Assembly (NCBI RefSeq): GCF_027579695.1
Contig: NC_083575.1
Span: 37,747,154 to 37,811,153 of the forward strand
Length of the DNA stretch: 64,000 nt
Origin: Neoarius graeffei
Lineage: Eukaryota > Chordata > Actinopteri > Siluriformes > Ariidae
Direction of reading: 5' to 3'
Position 1 is the first letter of the stretch. Each line of letters begins with the position of its first letter. The notes under the pieces are model-generated. The model was not told the origin of the DNA. It did not search any database and worked only from the letters and a program-made list of their open reading frames with translations. A program made the position numbers and the translations under genes. Below are positions 24,968 to 35,934 of the stretch, in pieces.

Positions 24968-25319
24968 GGGTGGCATGGTGGTGTAGTGGTTAGCGCTGTT
25001 GCCTCACAGCAAGAAGGTCTGGGTTCGAGCCCCGTGGCTGGCGAAGGCCTTTCTGTGTGGAGTTTGCATGGTGTCCGCGTGGGTTTCCTCCGGGTGCTCC
25101 GGTTTCCCCCACAGTCCAAAGACATGCAGGTTAGGTTAACTGGTGACTCTAAATTGAGTGTGAATGGTTGTCTGTGTCTATGTGTCAGCCCTGTGATGAC
25201 CTGGCGACTTGTCCAGGGTGTACCCCACCTTTTGCCTGTAGTCACCTGGGATAGGCTCCAGCTTGCCTGCGACCCTGTAGAACAGGATAAAGCGTCTAGA
25301 GATAATGAGATGAGATGAG
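24968..25319 (+). mobile_element. V-SINE copy 3
   Basis: Head with A and B boxes, central V domain and (gagat)n tail. Target duplication attttctttcct at 24956-24967 and 25320-25331. Confidence 0.93.
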
Positions 25320-25331
25320 ATTTTCTTTCCT

Positions 25332-26330
25332 TCATGGGTATACGAAAACAGAACAGATTGATCGAAAGAATTTAAAATATAACTACTTTGACAAAATATC
25401 TTTAAATGATCTATGTCTTCAGATGTTGCCGGATTGTTTTGAAAACAGTGGAATCTCCATGGATGTGAAAATGGCAACTCGCTACTTGGTGCAAAGGTTT
25501 CTGGGAAGGGTGTGCTGGCCTCTCGAAAGTTAAAAATAGTCTGTAATAAATCTCTTCACTGTTCTAAAGCACTCATGACTCAGAGGTCTGCAGGTGAGTG
25601 TCCGTCATGTCTCTGCGTGACATGCAGTTTCAGGTTTTTACACTCTAAACTAATATTAACATTTTTACATGTGGGAAGGTGATCCTGTGAGAATCTTGAA
25701 CCACCGTTTTCACTGTTTCAAGTATTTTTATTACACCGGAAATAATGCTAGCTATTTCCATAGTCGCTACATGCCCCAATGCACAATTCTCCTCTGTCTT
25801 CTTTTCCTACAAGTTATGACATGGAAAAATCCCCAAACAATAATTCATGAATGGTCCATTCCACATACAATCTGTAGGTCTCCGTTTGATCACAAAACAA
25901 TAACGGTTTCCCGAATCAACATTTCAGCAACTTCAAATCAATATTAATGTCCCCTGCTGCCGATTTTCTGAACCGAGATGAAGTTTGTCTATGCCACCGG
26001 CGCCGCCATGATTGAAAATCACGTGATTGCATTCCTGTGCCCTGACTGGCCAAAGCTCAAACGGTATTCATGAACCTTATGCACAGTGATGTTTTACCTA
26101 TCAGTATCCCCCAATCAGTGCGCCAAAATAAACTTGAGAATAATGATTTGAAGCCACACAGTGTATCATAAATTTAGACTTTGTGTACTACTTGTTTAAT
26201 TTCCAACCCTTCCATACCATGACACAGTGTGTTGTGAGCCTTTAATCCCATTTTTGTTACTCATTTTGACAGTTCACATTTAAAACATTGGGGGGTTTTT
26301 ATGATTTACCTTCACAATGCCTGTTTTATT
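25332..26330. other. unique sequence
   Basis: No supported exon. A short 'gccgccatgattgaaaatcacgtgattgc' stretch near 26000 resembles the ends of the TIR elements at 30150 and 51698, but no partner end was found. Confidence 0.4.
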
Positions 26331-26916
26331 TTCCTTGAGCTCCTTTTTTTTTTTTTTAATTGACCCATATCACAACACAACACCACCACAAGGATGGCAC
26401 AGCAAAGGCACAATAATACATCATTACAATTTGCAGACATAAAGGGAAAAAATAAAAAGAGGAAATGCAACTATCTTTTTAGGACCATGTGGAACAGGCA
26501 CAGTAGTCCGTCTCTTTTTTTTTTTTATGTCTTACAACACAGAGGGAGTTGAGGAGCGAGTCTAACTCCAAAATAAAAATCGCAGAAGGAAGGCTGTGTT
26601 TTTTGCCATTGTTTTTTAATGAAGGAAATTTTTTGCCTGCAAAATAAAGTAGTTCACCACATATTCCAGTTATTTGTTTGTGGGATTTTTGTAATAAAAA
26701 ATAAAATCTTTATCAAAAAGGGAGTAGGGTGTCTCAAGATGGCTAAAGAGATGATTGTTTAGATCATTAATAAATGTTTTGGTCCTTTCACATTCAAAAA
26801 AAAAGATGTAGCAATGTTTCGTCCATGTCCCCACAAAAAGAACAATCAGTGCTTATGTCTGTATATTTAGCTAAGGTAACATTAATAGGGTAAATTTTGT
26901 GAAAAATCTTAAAATG

Positions 26917-27273
26917 GGGCAGCACGGTGGTGTAGTGGTTAGCACTGTTGCCTCACAGCAAGAAAGTCCTGGGTTTGAGCCCAGTGGCTGATGAGGGCCT
27001 TTCTGTGTGGAGTTTGTATGTTCTCCCTGTGTCTGCATGGGTTTCCACTGGGTGCTCTGGTTTCCCCCACAGTCCAAAGACATGTGGGTTAGGTTAATTG
27101 GTGGCTCTGAATTGACTGAGTGCGAATGATTGTTTGTGTCTATGTGTCAGCTCTGCGATGACCTGGTGACTTGTCCAGGGTGTACCCCACCTCTCGCCCA
27201 TAGTCAGCTGGGATAAGCTCCAGCTTGCCTGCGACCCTGTAGAACAGGATAAGCGACTACAGATAATGGATGG
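26917..27273 (+). mobile_element. V-SINE copy 4 (ggat-tail type)
   Basis: V-SINE inserted in the L1 relic. Target duplication atcttaaaatg at 26906-26916 and 27274-27284. The tail reads gactacagataatggatgg rather than (gagat)n. Confidence 0.93.
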
Positions 27274-27804
27274 ATCTTAAAATGAACTTCCTTCACTTTA
27301 TTTGTAATGTAGTATTTGTTAGGTAAAAGCCACACTTTTTTCCAATTAATATCTTGAATCAGAGATCCCTAATAAAATTTCCCCCTTGATGCAATTCTTT
27401 TTCTGTCCTGAAAGATCTGGCGAACATGTTTATTGTCACATTTTCTGTCTACCACATTAATCCCATTCAATAAAAAAGTTGTGTTGCACTACTAGTATGC
27501 AAACCATAACAGAGGTGACTTTTAATTAGTTGGATTAATCTCTTAGGGATAGCTTTAATTAATAAATTAAATTCCCTAAATGGGATTGGGAGGCCATGGC
27601 ATAACAAAAATTGTTCATAAGTCAATATAGAGCCAGATCTATCAAATAAAGCAATAACATTATGAATGGCATTTTCAAACCATCTGGGGTAAAATAGGGA
27701 TTTATTTTTAATTGTAATATCTGCATTGTTCCAAATAAGTGTTTTATGAGGTGAGACGTTAGGGTTAGGCATTGCTCATGAAATTTAGATATCATAATAC
27801 TGTA

Positions 27805-28107
27805 AGCGGGTGGCACGGTGGTGTAGTGGTTAGTGCTGTTGCCTCACAGCAAGAAGGTTCTGGGTTTGAGCCTACTGGCTGGCAAGGGCCTTTCTGTGTG
27901 GAGTTTGCATGTGTCCCCTATGGGTCCGGGTGCTCCGGTTTCCCCCACAGTCCAAAGACATGCAGGCTAGGCTCTAAATTGACCACAGGTGTGAATGGTT
28001 GTTTGTTTCTGTGTCAGCCCTGCGATAACCTGGTGACTTGTCCAGGGTGTACCCTGCCTCTCGCCCATAGTCAGCTTGCAGGATAAGCAGCTACAGATAA
28101 TGGATGG
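27805..28107 (+). mobile_element. V-SINE copy 5 (ggat-tail type, internal deletions)
   Basis: Same family, lacking parts of the centre and the gggataggctcc block. Target duplication taatactgta at 27795-27804 and 28108-28117. Confidence 0.92.
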
Positions 28108-28243
28108 TAATACTGTAGGTAGTTTCGTAGGAGCATAGTTACATTTAAGGACAAAGGAAATACCACCAATCTGGTTAAATATATGATTAGGGATGAAAAA
28201 CCATTAGGATTTGGACTGAACAAGGCACCTCTTAATCCATCCA

Positions 28244-29818
28244 TCCATCTTCTACCGCTTATCCAGATCTGGGTCATGGGGGTAGCAACCTAAGCAGAGC
28301 AGACCAGACTTCCCTCTCCCCGGCCACCTCCACCAGCTCTTCCAGGGGAATCCTGAGGCATTCCCAGGCCAGCCGAGAGATGTAATCTCTCCAGCGTGTC
28401 CTGGGTCTGCCCCAGGGTCTCCTCCCAGTGGGGCATGCCCAGAAAACCTCCCTTGGGAGGCGTCCAGGAGGCATCCTGACAAGGTGCCTGAACCACCTCA
28501 ACTGACTCCTTTTGATGTGGAGGAGCAGCGGTTCTACTCAGAGTCTCTCCCGAATGACCAAACTTCTCACCCTGTCTCTAAGGGAGAGCCCAGCCACCCT
28601 GCAGAGAAAACTAATTTCTACCGCTTGTATCTGCAATCTCGTTCTTTTGGTCACTACCCATAGCTCATGACCATAGGTGAGAGTGGGAACATAGATGGAC
28701 AAATAAATTAAGAGCTTTACCTTTTGGCTCAGCTCTCTCTTTACCACAACAGACCGGCTTAGTGTCCGCATCACTGCTGATGCTGCACCGATCCTTCTGT
28801 CCAACTTCCGCTCCCCCTTACCCTCACTTGTGAACAAAACCCCGAGATATTTAAACTCCTCCACTTTAGGTAGCAACTCCCCCCTGACCTGGAGTAGGCA
28901 CTCCACCCATTTCCGGCTGAGCGCCATGGCCACGGACTTGGAAGTGCTGATCCTCATCCCAGCCACTTTGCACTTGGCTGCAAACTGTCCCAGCGCATGC
29001 TGTAAGTCACAGATTGATGAAGCCAACAAGACCACATCATCCGCAAAAAGCAGAGATGTGATCCTAATGCTACCAAACCAGACACCCTCCGCCCCTTGGC
29101 TGCACCTAGAAATTCTGTCCATAAAAGTTATGAATAGAACCGGTGACAAAGGACAGCCCTGGCGGAGTCCAACATGCACCGGGAATGAGTCTGACTTACT
29201 GCCGGTAATGCGAACCAAACTCCTGCTCTGGTCATACAGGGACCGAATGGCCTGCAGTAGTGGGCCCTGAACCCCATACTCCCGAAGCACCCCCCACAGG
29301 GCACCATGAGGGACACAGTTGTAAGCCTTCTCCAGGTCCACAAAACACATGTAGACCGATTGGGCAAACTCCAGTACCCTTGCAAGGGTAAAGAGCTGGT
29401 CCAGTGTTCCACGACCAGGACGAAAACCACATTGTTCCTCCTGAATCCGAGGTTCAACTATCAACCAAACTCTCCTTTCCAGCACCCCAGCATAGGCTTT
29501 CCCAGGGAGGCAGAGAAGTGTGATCCCCCTATAGTTGGAACACACTCTCCGGTCCCCCTTTTTAAAAAGGAGGACCACCACCCCAGTCTGCCAATCCAGA
29601 GGCACTGTCCCTGACCTCCACACAATGTTGAAGAGGTGTGTCAGCCAAGACAGCCCAACAACATCCAGTGCCTTCAGGAACTTGGGACAAATCTCATCCA
29701 CCCCCAGCGCCTGGCCACAGAGGAGCTTTTTAACCACCTCGGCAACCTCAGCCCCTGTGATGGGCAAGTCCAACCCAAGCACCCTCAGACTCTACATCCT
29801 CCTCGGACAACATGAAGG
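28244..29818 (-). mobile_element. RTE-clade LINE (Rex3/BovB-like), 5' truncated
   Basis: Inserted in the L1 relic with a 16-bp duplication cctcttaatccatcca (28228-28243, 29819-29834). The 3' end reads aagcggtagaagatggatgg, a short ggat-type repeat tail. RT frame 29782-28538 contains FKKGDRRVCSNYRGI, CGFRPGRGTLDQLF, FVDLEKAYNCVPHGALW, GLRQGCPLSPVLFI and the active site FADDVVLLAS. After a stop near 28538, the C-terminal RVRSLV...RWFRHLVRMPPGR and GRPRTRWRDYISRLAWE follow in shifted frames. 5' truncation is typical of this class. Confidence 0.92.
28538..29782 (-). pseudogene. RTE LINE reverse transcriptase fragment
   Basis: A 414-codon open frame covering most of the RT domain with all core motifs including F-A-D-D. 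The endonuclease domain is absent owing to 5' truncation, and the C-terminal tail is cut by a stop, so it cannot mobilise itself. The long open frame points to a recent insertion. Confidence 0.9.
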
Positions 29819-30204
29819 CCTCTTAATCCATCCAAAAAACATTGGTGCGTGGCTTCTTGCAGACGAATTCAACGTCACTTACCTTTCAACCAATCAGTGC
29901 GTTAATCAGTGCGTCAACAATGCGTCATGTGATTTCCAAAATGGCAGCACCGGTGGAGTAGACTGGAAGTTTTCTTTTTAGTTGAAAAAAGTCGACCGTT
30001 TGGATCAATATTATCGACTTGAATTGAACAACATGTTGGGCTGAGTAATCTTTATTGATTCGTTATCAAAATAACTGTTAGACCGGCTGTGGAGCTAGCA
30101 GTTTACGAAATACATGACTTCTAACACTGGAAGGATTGCGTATGGAGCACTTGCATGTGACGTCACAGCCGATCCAGATTGTGACAGACGCCATCTTGTC
30201 GGTC

Positions 30205-30721
30205 AAACGCCATATTTCCGCCTTCTACTTCTACTTCTGGTTCTACTTCTGCTTTTACTTCTACCTTTCCTTCTGGAAAACCCTACTATATACAATTCTA
30301 CTACAACGGCTGCGGCTACAAGCTCTCCCTACCTGTGCACGTTTTTTATGTTTTTTGTGTGTATTTTTGCGTGTTGTTCATCTGTACCGGACTTCAATAT
30401 CCACTACAACCCTATGGACTTACTGGACATTGGTTTCCAGCAGAAAATGACGGTTTGTAGCGATTTCCATCGCATGCACAACATTCCGGACGAGATAGCG
30501 AGACCAGCGGGGTCTCCGTGGATTGTTATCGGGTCTGGCAGGCGAAGGAGGCGGCATCGGGAGCGGAAGCAAAAGCGAGGCTGCAGAGCCGGCCTGTTGA
30601 CTAAGCTCAGAAAACAGTCACTCAAATCTCCACTGCTAAGCCTCTATCTCTCCAATGCCAGATCCATGGTAAACAAGACGGACGATTTGGAATTACAGCT
30701 GGAATTACCTTATTCTATTCT
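30205..30721 (+). mobile_element. L2/CR1-type LINE 5' fragment
   Basis: Plus-strand frame ends with RKQKRGCRAGLLTKLR then LLSLYLSNARSMVNKTDDLE, the entry into the LINE endonuclease domain (N-A-R-S-M-x-N-K). Upstream lies a low-complexity (cttcta)n stretch at 30220-30275 and an Asn-His-rich leader. Cut off at about 30721, before the endonuclease catalytic residues. Confidence 0.6.
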
Positions 30722-31147
30722 ATAATTGGCTGGTCAGTGCTATACTCAATACTTAAGTGACTTACCTGTCCAATGAGGATTGTTATTTTCTTGTTTACAA
30801 GATGCCACATCTGAGTCGCTGACAGATCCTGAATTTCTGTAAAGATAACTGTCCAGAGATTTATAAGCATGCAGTGCTTCACCACTGAACAGCGAGGGAA
30901 AGTTGATGAGGTAATTATACACGTCTGCTGGGTGCGATTTGCTGGGGGGGATCATCCCCCCCTCTGGTTTTTATCTCTGCTGAAAAAAAATCCTCGGCGA
31001 CAACCCCGTCAATAAAACAAACAAACCAAAAAAAAAGTTGACATGACAGGCATGTTGTGACACAGTTTTCTATGGTCTACATTGCACTCACTTTCAAAAT
31101 GACCCGAAGTGGCAGCTTTGATGTTCACGAACGTCCCCAGCAAATAG

Positions 31148-31220
31148 ATACATTGTAGATAATAACAATATCTTTGCGTTCTATGAGAACGCAAAGATAT
31201 TGTTATTATCTACAATGTAT
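31148..31220. repeat. perfect inverted repeat, 35-bp arms, 3-nt loop
   Basis: Arm 31148-31182 is the exact reverse complement of 31186-31220, separated by atg. No mismatch in the arms. Confidence 0.95.
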
Positions 31221-31236
31221 CAATGTATCTGCAGGG

Positions 31237-31433
31237 ATGCAAACAGCGCGCCTTTTGGCGGATGCCGCCTTTTTCACGGCCGATTTTTTTTTTTTTTAAG
31301 GGGAGCGTTGGAGTGTCTGATTATAATTTCAAAGTAAATTCTGTATTAAAATTACTAAATAAGCAAATCCGTTACAGTCCATGAAACAGGAAGTATAAGG
31401 ATGAGAAAAAAACAGTTTAAATCGGAAAGCTGC
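31237..31433 (+). repeat. shared dispersed module, copy 1
   Basis: Starts gcgccttttggcggatgccg and ends aacagtttaaatcggaaagc. Nearly identical to 52075-52258 apart from a short segment before a T run. Its orientation relative to the flanking cargo gene differs between the two places, so it is probably a separate repeat. Confidence 0.85.
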
Positions 31434-32039
31434 GCACAATGTGAACTGAGCCATCAGAGCAAACTGTTCATTTAGTATTCATGTATTTTAGTGATTTTCG
31501 AGTCACTGTCCATTTAATCCGGAGGGAGAGAAACATCACAGCAACGCGACAAGCAATGCGAACTTTGTTGTGTTAGTGTTCGTGTATTTAGTCAGAGAGA
31601 TAGGAAGATGAATTTACTGGTTTAGTGTTCGTTTTCATTTAATGTTATTCATTTGATATCATCGGATGTTATTGAGCTGTTAGCCTATTGTTACCTTAAT
31701 TTTGTGACCTTTCATGATTTAAAAAAAAAAAAAAACATCCTCCCTTCTGGTTTTTTGACAAATCGCACCCTGCATGTCTGGGTATTCCACCTCTGGCAGT
31801 TCAATATCCACTGACAGGGTCGTGAAAACTACGTCCGGTAAGCCATAAGGGTCACTAATCTGTAGGTCGTTTATTTTAGACATATATCGAGTTATCTGTT
31901 CATTAGAAAAATGAGCCGTGTAGTCCGTCGGTTGAAATTGATCCATTCTGTACACGAGTGCAGCAGTATTCAGCTGTGTTTTTTACCGACAAGATGGCGG
32001 CTGTGTACTTTCTGGTCACGTGACTGCAAGATCTCTATT

Positions 32040-32630
32040 GGGACATGTAGCGACTGTAGCTACTTCTGCACCCATTGGCCCCTGTGGCCTTCCATAACGC
32101 CCACGTGTAAAATAAAAGCAAAAGTACAAAAGAAAGCTTCGTGATTAGAGTTTATTTCGCTTGGGAGGAAAGTATTCCGTGCTTCCTGCAGCCAAAAAAA
32201 GTAGCTTCTATTTCCGTCTATTTCTGCAGTGTTAGCAGCTAGTTGTTTAGATTAAACATATAATCGCTTAGTTTAAGTCCCAATTATGTTGGTTTATTTA
32301 CTCATCTAATAAATTAAGCATTTTTAAAATTGTGTTCAAAATCAGTCGGCAGACAGCGAGGTCACATTGATTTTGTCTTGCAGCAGGCAAACTAACTTAA
32401 TTCTCCGGTTAAAGTTAATACTATTAGTATGGAACAGACGGCTATTTTCTTGTTATGAAGCTAGCAGTTAGCTAACTGACCTAGTTAAGAAAACAGCTGA
32501 TTTCAATACAGCGCCGCATGAGACAGTTATATAAACCTGCATTACAGATGTGTATCGCTTATTAAAACGGGAAATAAAAACTAATAATTGTAATGCTAAA
32601 TAATATAAGGGTCGCTGGAAGAGTAGGAGG
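32040..32630. other. spacer before tRNA gene
   Basis: AT-rich unique DNA. No exon, repeat family or RNA gene recognised. Confidence 0.4.
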
Positions 32631-32635
32631 ATGGA

Positions 32636-32729
32636 GCTCCAGTGGCGCAATCGGTTAGCGCGCGGTACTTATACAGCAGTACAATGCAGAGCAATGCCGA
32701 GGTTGTGAGTTCGAGCCTCACCTGGAGCA
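32636..32729 (+). tRNA. tRNA-Ile(UAU) with a 19-nt intron
   Basis: The acceptor stem gctccag pairs with ctggagc, discriminator a at 32729. The D arm contains tggcgcaatcggttagcgcg (A box), and the T arm gagttcgagcctc contains the B box ggttcga-like core. Anticodon TAT is at 32670-32672 in the loop CTTATAA. The loop is interrupted after position 37 by an intron at 32674-32692, as is universal for vertebrate tRNA-Ile(UAU) genes. A T4 run at 32733-32736 can terminate RNA polymerase III. The exon sequence is nearly identical to the human gene as I recall it, so it is likely functional. Confidence 0.96.
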
Positions 32730-32739
32730 GATGTTTTGG

Positions 32740-33505
32740 AAGCAGAATTATATATATAGATTATTATTATTATTATTTCTGTTTGCTGGAATGTAACTGA
32801 AACGGTGCTGAGTCCAAATATTGTTTTTTCCAACAGGTGTTCAAAATGCAGCTGCACGACAAACATATCCATACTGAGAGTAAATGCAGTGCTAAAATAA
32901 TGTTAGATAACAATGAACGTTTTGCATTAAACATTTCTAGGCTGAATGTCAGTAAATGGCTGAAGTTCTGAAGCTGTCCAACATAGATTTGTAAAAGACT
33001 TTATGAAGCAGCAATAAAATACAATCTTTATTATGTTTTATTTATTTCCCCTGTTTATTCATCTAATAAAAAAAATATAGAAATGTGCACCTCGTTAAAT
33101 TGTTAGTAGTTTTCCCTCACTGTACTAACATTTATTTAATAATACCACTAGTTTTTGTGGCTGTGGAAAGAAAGAAAAAAAGAAAGAAAAAACCTCTCTT
33201 CAAATGACACTCATTATAACCTGTTTTTGACAACAGAGGGCACTATAAGATAAACTAAAAAGCATTTGATTCCCGTTGAGCGATCAGAGCCATTTGGTGG
33301 CAGTGTTGTCTAAGGTTTTCTTATGTACAGCAGTTTAAAAAAATAAATTAAAAAAATAAAAAGTTTACTAAATTGAAAGCACAGGGCTGAGTTTCTGATC
33401 GGTGCAGATGTGTTTGTTAAATAATTCTATTATAGGAGGGATGCATTGGATCGTAATTTAACCTTTGTGTTCATTTCATGTGAAAATGACCCGCTGAAAC
33501 AATGA
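32740..33505. other. unique AT-rich sequence
   Basis: Short (ATT)n and (AAAG)-like tracts. Nothing coding recognised. Confidence 0.4.
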
Positions 33506-33510
33506 TTTTC

Positions 33511-34770
33511 CCTCTGTGTAAAACATAAATAAAAAACACAATATAACAATTTGCAAATCATGGAAACACTATCTTTCATTGAAAATAGTACAAAGACAAC
33601 ATATGATAGAAATTTTATTGTTTTTCGAAAAATATTTGCTCATTTTGAATTTGATGTCAGCAACACGTTTCAGAAAAGTTGGGACAGGTTTACCACTGTG
33701 TTGCATCACCCCTATTTTTAATAGCACTCTGTAAATGTTTGGGAACTGAAGAGACCAGTTGCTGTGGTTTTGGAAGAGAAATGTTGTCCCATTCTTGTCT
33801 GATATACAATTTCAGTTGCTCAACAGTTTGAGGTCTCCTTTGTCGTATCTTGCGGTTCATGATGTACCAAATGCTTCAAATGGAGACAGGTCTGGACTGC
33901 AAGCAGGCCAGTTTAGCACCCAGACTCTTTTACTACAGAGCCATGCAGTTTTAATATGTGTAGAAAGTGGTTTGGCATTGTCTTATTGAAAGAAGGAAGG
34001 GCTTCCCTGAAAAAGATTTTGTCTGGATGGCAGGATACTGCTCTGAAATGTGTTTATATCATTCAGCATTAATGATGCCTTCCCAGATGTACAAGCTACT
34101 CATGTCATTTGCACTAATGCACCCTCATACCATCACCGATGCTGACTTTTGAACTGTGTACTGATAAGTTGGACGGTTCTTTTTCTCTTTAGCCTGGAGG
34201 ACGTGGTGTCCATGATTTCTAAAAAGAATTTTTAATTTTGATTTGTCAGACATCAGGACAATTTTCCATTTCACCTCAGTCCATCGTAAAAGAGCTCGGG
34301 CCCAGAGAAGGTGGTGGTGTTTCTGGATATTTTTTATATCTGGTTTTAACTTCATTTGTGGATGCAGTAATGAACTGTTTTCACGGACGATGGTTTTCTG
34401 AAGTGTTCCTGAACCCATACAGTCATTTCCACTACGGACATGTGTCTGCTTTTAATGCAGTGTCTCCTGAAGGCCTGAAGATCACAGACATCCAGTGTCA
34501 GTTTTCAGCCTTGTCTCTTGCATACAGAGATTTCTCCAGATTCTCTGAATCTTTTAATGATATTACGTATGTACCATAGATGATGTGGTCCCCAAATTCT
34601 TTGCCATTTTACATTGAGGAACATTATTCTTAAATTGCTGCACTGTTTGCCCATGCAGTCTTTCACAGAGCAGTGAACCTCTCCCCAACTTTACTTCTGA
34701 GAGACTCCGCCTCTCTGGGATGCCCTTTTTATACCCAATCATGTTACTCACCTGTTGCCAATTAACCAAA
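33511..34770 (-). mobile_element. Tc1/mariner family A, copy 2, ends truncated
   Basis: Parallel to the element at 1163-3011 over most of its length (e.g. catcagcattaatgatgcct blocks), with the outer TIR lost at both sides. Minus-strand relics include LLWARALLRWTEVKWKIVLM and DKSKLKILF (first catalytic Asp region) at 34340-34230. Multiple stops. Confidence 0.85.
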
Positions 34771-34799
34771 TTAGTTTGTTGTTGTTGCTGTTTTTTTTA

Positions 34800-35285
34800 G
34801 CATTACACAGCAATCATTATGGGAAAAGAATGTCTCAGATATTTTAATGTTATAAAAGACAATTTATTGTTAACTGTATTTCTATAAAGTCCTGGAATAG
34901 GCTAGAGGGATGTAAAATTGCTAGGTTCTCAGGATTAAGCATATCTAGTAGTGTGAAAAGTAGATGAAGTGTGTGATTTTGATGAGTAGGAGGCCTCTGA
35001 GTTGTGACCATGATGAATCAACCTGGGGTGGGTTTCCCAAAAGCCTCTTAACGCTAAGAGCATCTTAACTAGGAGAGAGAGTGTTCATTGTGATGCTCGC
35101 GCTACCATTTAACAATGATTGATTTTTGTGCTATGATGCTTTTGGGAAATCCACCCTTGAATAGTACAGATAATTGTCTATAAGCAACACTTCCTAACCA
35201 AAGCAAATTAAATGACTAACACTGGAATGAATGGCCCAGGAGCTTGCTGATGATGTAAACAGTATGACTTTGCCTTTTTTTTCAG
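34800..35285. other. unique sequence with a short MITE
   Basis: Mostly unique DNA leading to the candidate exon at 35286. It contains the small inverted-repeat element at 35025-35156. Confidence 0.4.
35025..35156. mobile_element. short MITE with ggtggg...cccacc-type ends
   Basis: Left ggggtgggtttcccaaaagc and right gcttttgggaaatccaccct are inverted repeats of about 20 bp enclosing 90 bp. No clear target duplication. The size and ends are those of a non-autonomous DNA transposon. Confidence 0.6.
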
Positions 35286-35391
35286 GAGCAAAGGAGGCCA
35301 GGATACAATTAACATGAGATCAGTGGAAAGCGATGTCTGTGCCGAGAAAGGAGCTGCTTTGAGCGGAACAAACATTAACACACTGGATTTG
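35286..35391 (+). CDS. candidate internal coding exon, unknown gene
   Basis: Strong acceptor (pyrimidine tract ending ttttttttcag) and donor (TTG|gtaagt) flank 106 nt. One frame is open: after completing a codon with its first base it reads SKGGQDTINMRSVESDVCAE then KGAALSGTNINTLDL and ends in phase 0. I do not recognise the protein. A phase-0 acceptor at 40254 with a short terminal frame, or those at 57876 and 58084, could follow. The frame may be fortuitous. Confidence 0.35.
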
Positions 35392-35934
35392 GTAAGTTCT
35401 GGTTCTTTAGATGTCTCCCACTCATAAATCTTCTCAAATGAACAACAGGAGTAGTGGAAAACAGTTTGCATAAGTGTGAGGCTTTGCTTATAACTGTTAA
35501 TTAGGAGTTGACACTGAAGTTGTATGAGGCAGATTGGAGATCATCTGAAACATAAATTGCTTAAAATGCATTATAATTCGGATAAATGTAGAGTCTGGGA
35601 GCATTTTTTCCCCCCAATTCTTTAGCGTTATGATGCCTGCTAATGGAACCATTTCAGTGCATCAAGGTCACTGTGCTTTGTGCCTGCAAATCTCCCACAG
35701 TTCTCCACAAAGACTGACAGATAGATGGATTAATAATTACACACATATTGTATACACTTTACTGATTCTCTGAGGGAAACTGTCATTACAGCAGCCAAAC
35801 AAAGCACAGCAGCACACATGTAAGTAATGACTAATTAATTTCAAACTGGACTATTGCTTATGTGAGACATTTTTGAGGACTAACTGGTAAATAAGGTAAA
35901 AAAATAGAGATAATACATTCATTCCTCTTTAGTA

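Larger units (their letters stand above)
26343..29870 (-). mobile_element. L1/Tx1-type LINE ORF2 fragment, interrupted by two SINEs and an RTE LINE
   Basis: Minus-strand relics in order: GLRGALFSPNPNG and LTRLVVFPLSL (about 28228-28118), PHKTLIWNNADITIKNKSLF with YEQFLLCHGLPIPFREFNL (27772-27470), and KIFHKIYPINVTLAKYTD then CSFCGDMDETLLHLFF (26910-26790). This is the C-terminal half of an L1-clade ORF2 with the CCHC-like end. A poly(A) tail appears as the T run at 26345-26359. Boundaries at the 5' side are approximate. Removing the insertions restores collinearity. Confidence 0.78.
30746..31955 (-). pseudogene. exons of a teleost multicopy YqaJ/SWIM-type repeat protein
   Basis: First piece (from 31955): FSNEQITRYMSKINDLQISD then PYGLPDVVF and VEYPDM. 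Second piece (30955-30746): PADVYNYLINFPSLFSG then EALHAYKSLDSYLY. The pairing of D-P-Y, (V)-x-Y-x-D-(I/V)-x-x-Y-L and KAYKSL-type motifs recalls a large teleost protein family that carries SWIM and YqaJ-exonuclease-like domains further on; this is recalled from the family, not searched. Sequence between the pieces holds the palindrome and shared module. Frames are broken. Confidence 0.45.
30150..32030 (-). mobile_element. decayed TIR element with YqaJ-type cargo exons
   Basis: Imperfect inverted ends: left cttgcatgtgacgtcacagc leading to gccatcttgtcggt at 30191-30204; the right end reads inward as cttgcagtcacgtgacc then gccgccatcttgtcggt (32030 to 31983). The same 'gccatcttg' end style occurs at 51698-52877. 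Inside are two minus-strand exons of a teleost repeat-protein family, a plus-strand LINE fragment, a perfect palindrome and a shared 195-bp module. No transposase was seen. Confidence 0.55.

Noticed and set aside
30114..30725. 203-codon plus-strand ORF as a host membrane protein
   Set aside because: The Leu-rich stretch comes from a (cttcta)n repeat, and the end is the entry of a LINE endonuclease domain, so it is a retrotransposon fragment.
32636..32729. tRNA-derived SINE rather than tRNA gene
   Set aside because: The full cloverleaf, anticodon, canonical intron position and T-run are present. No SINE body or A-rich tail follows.
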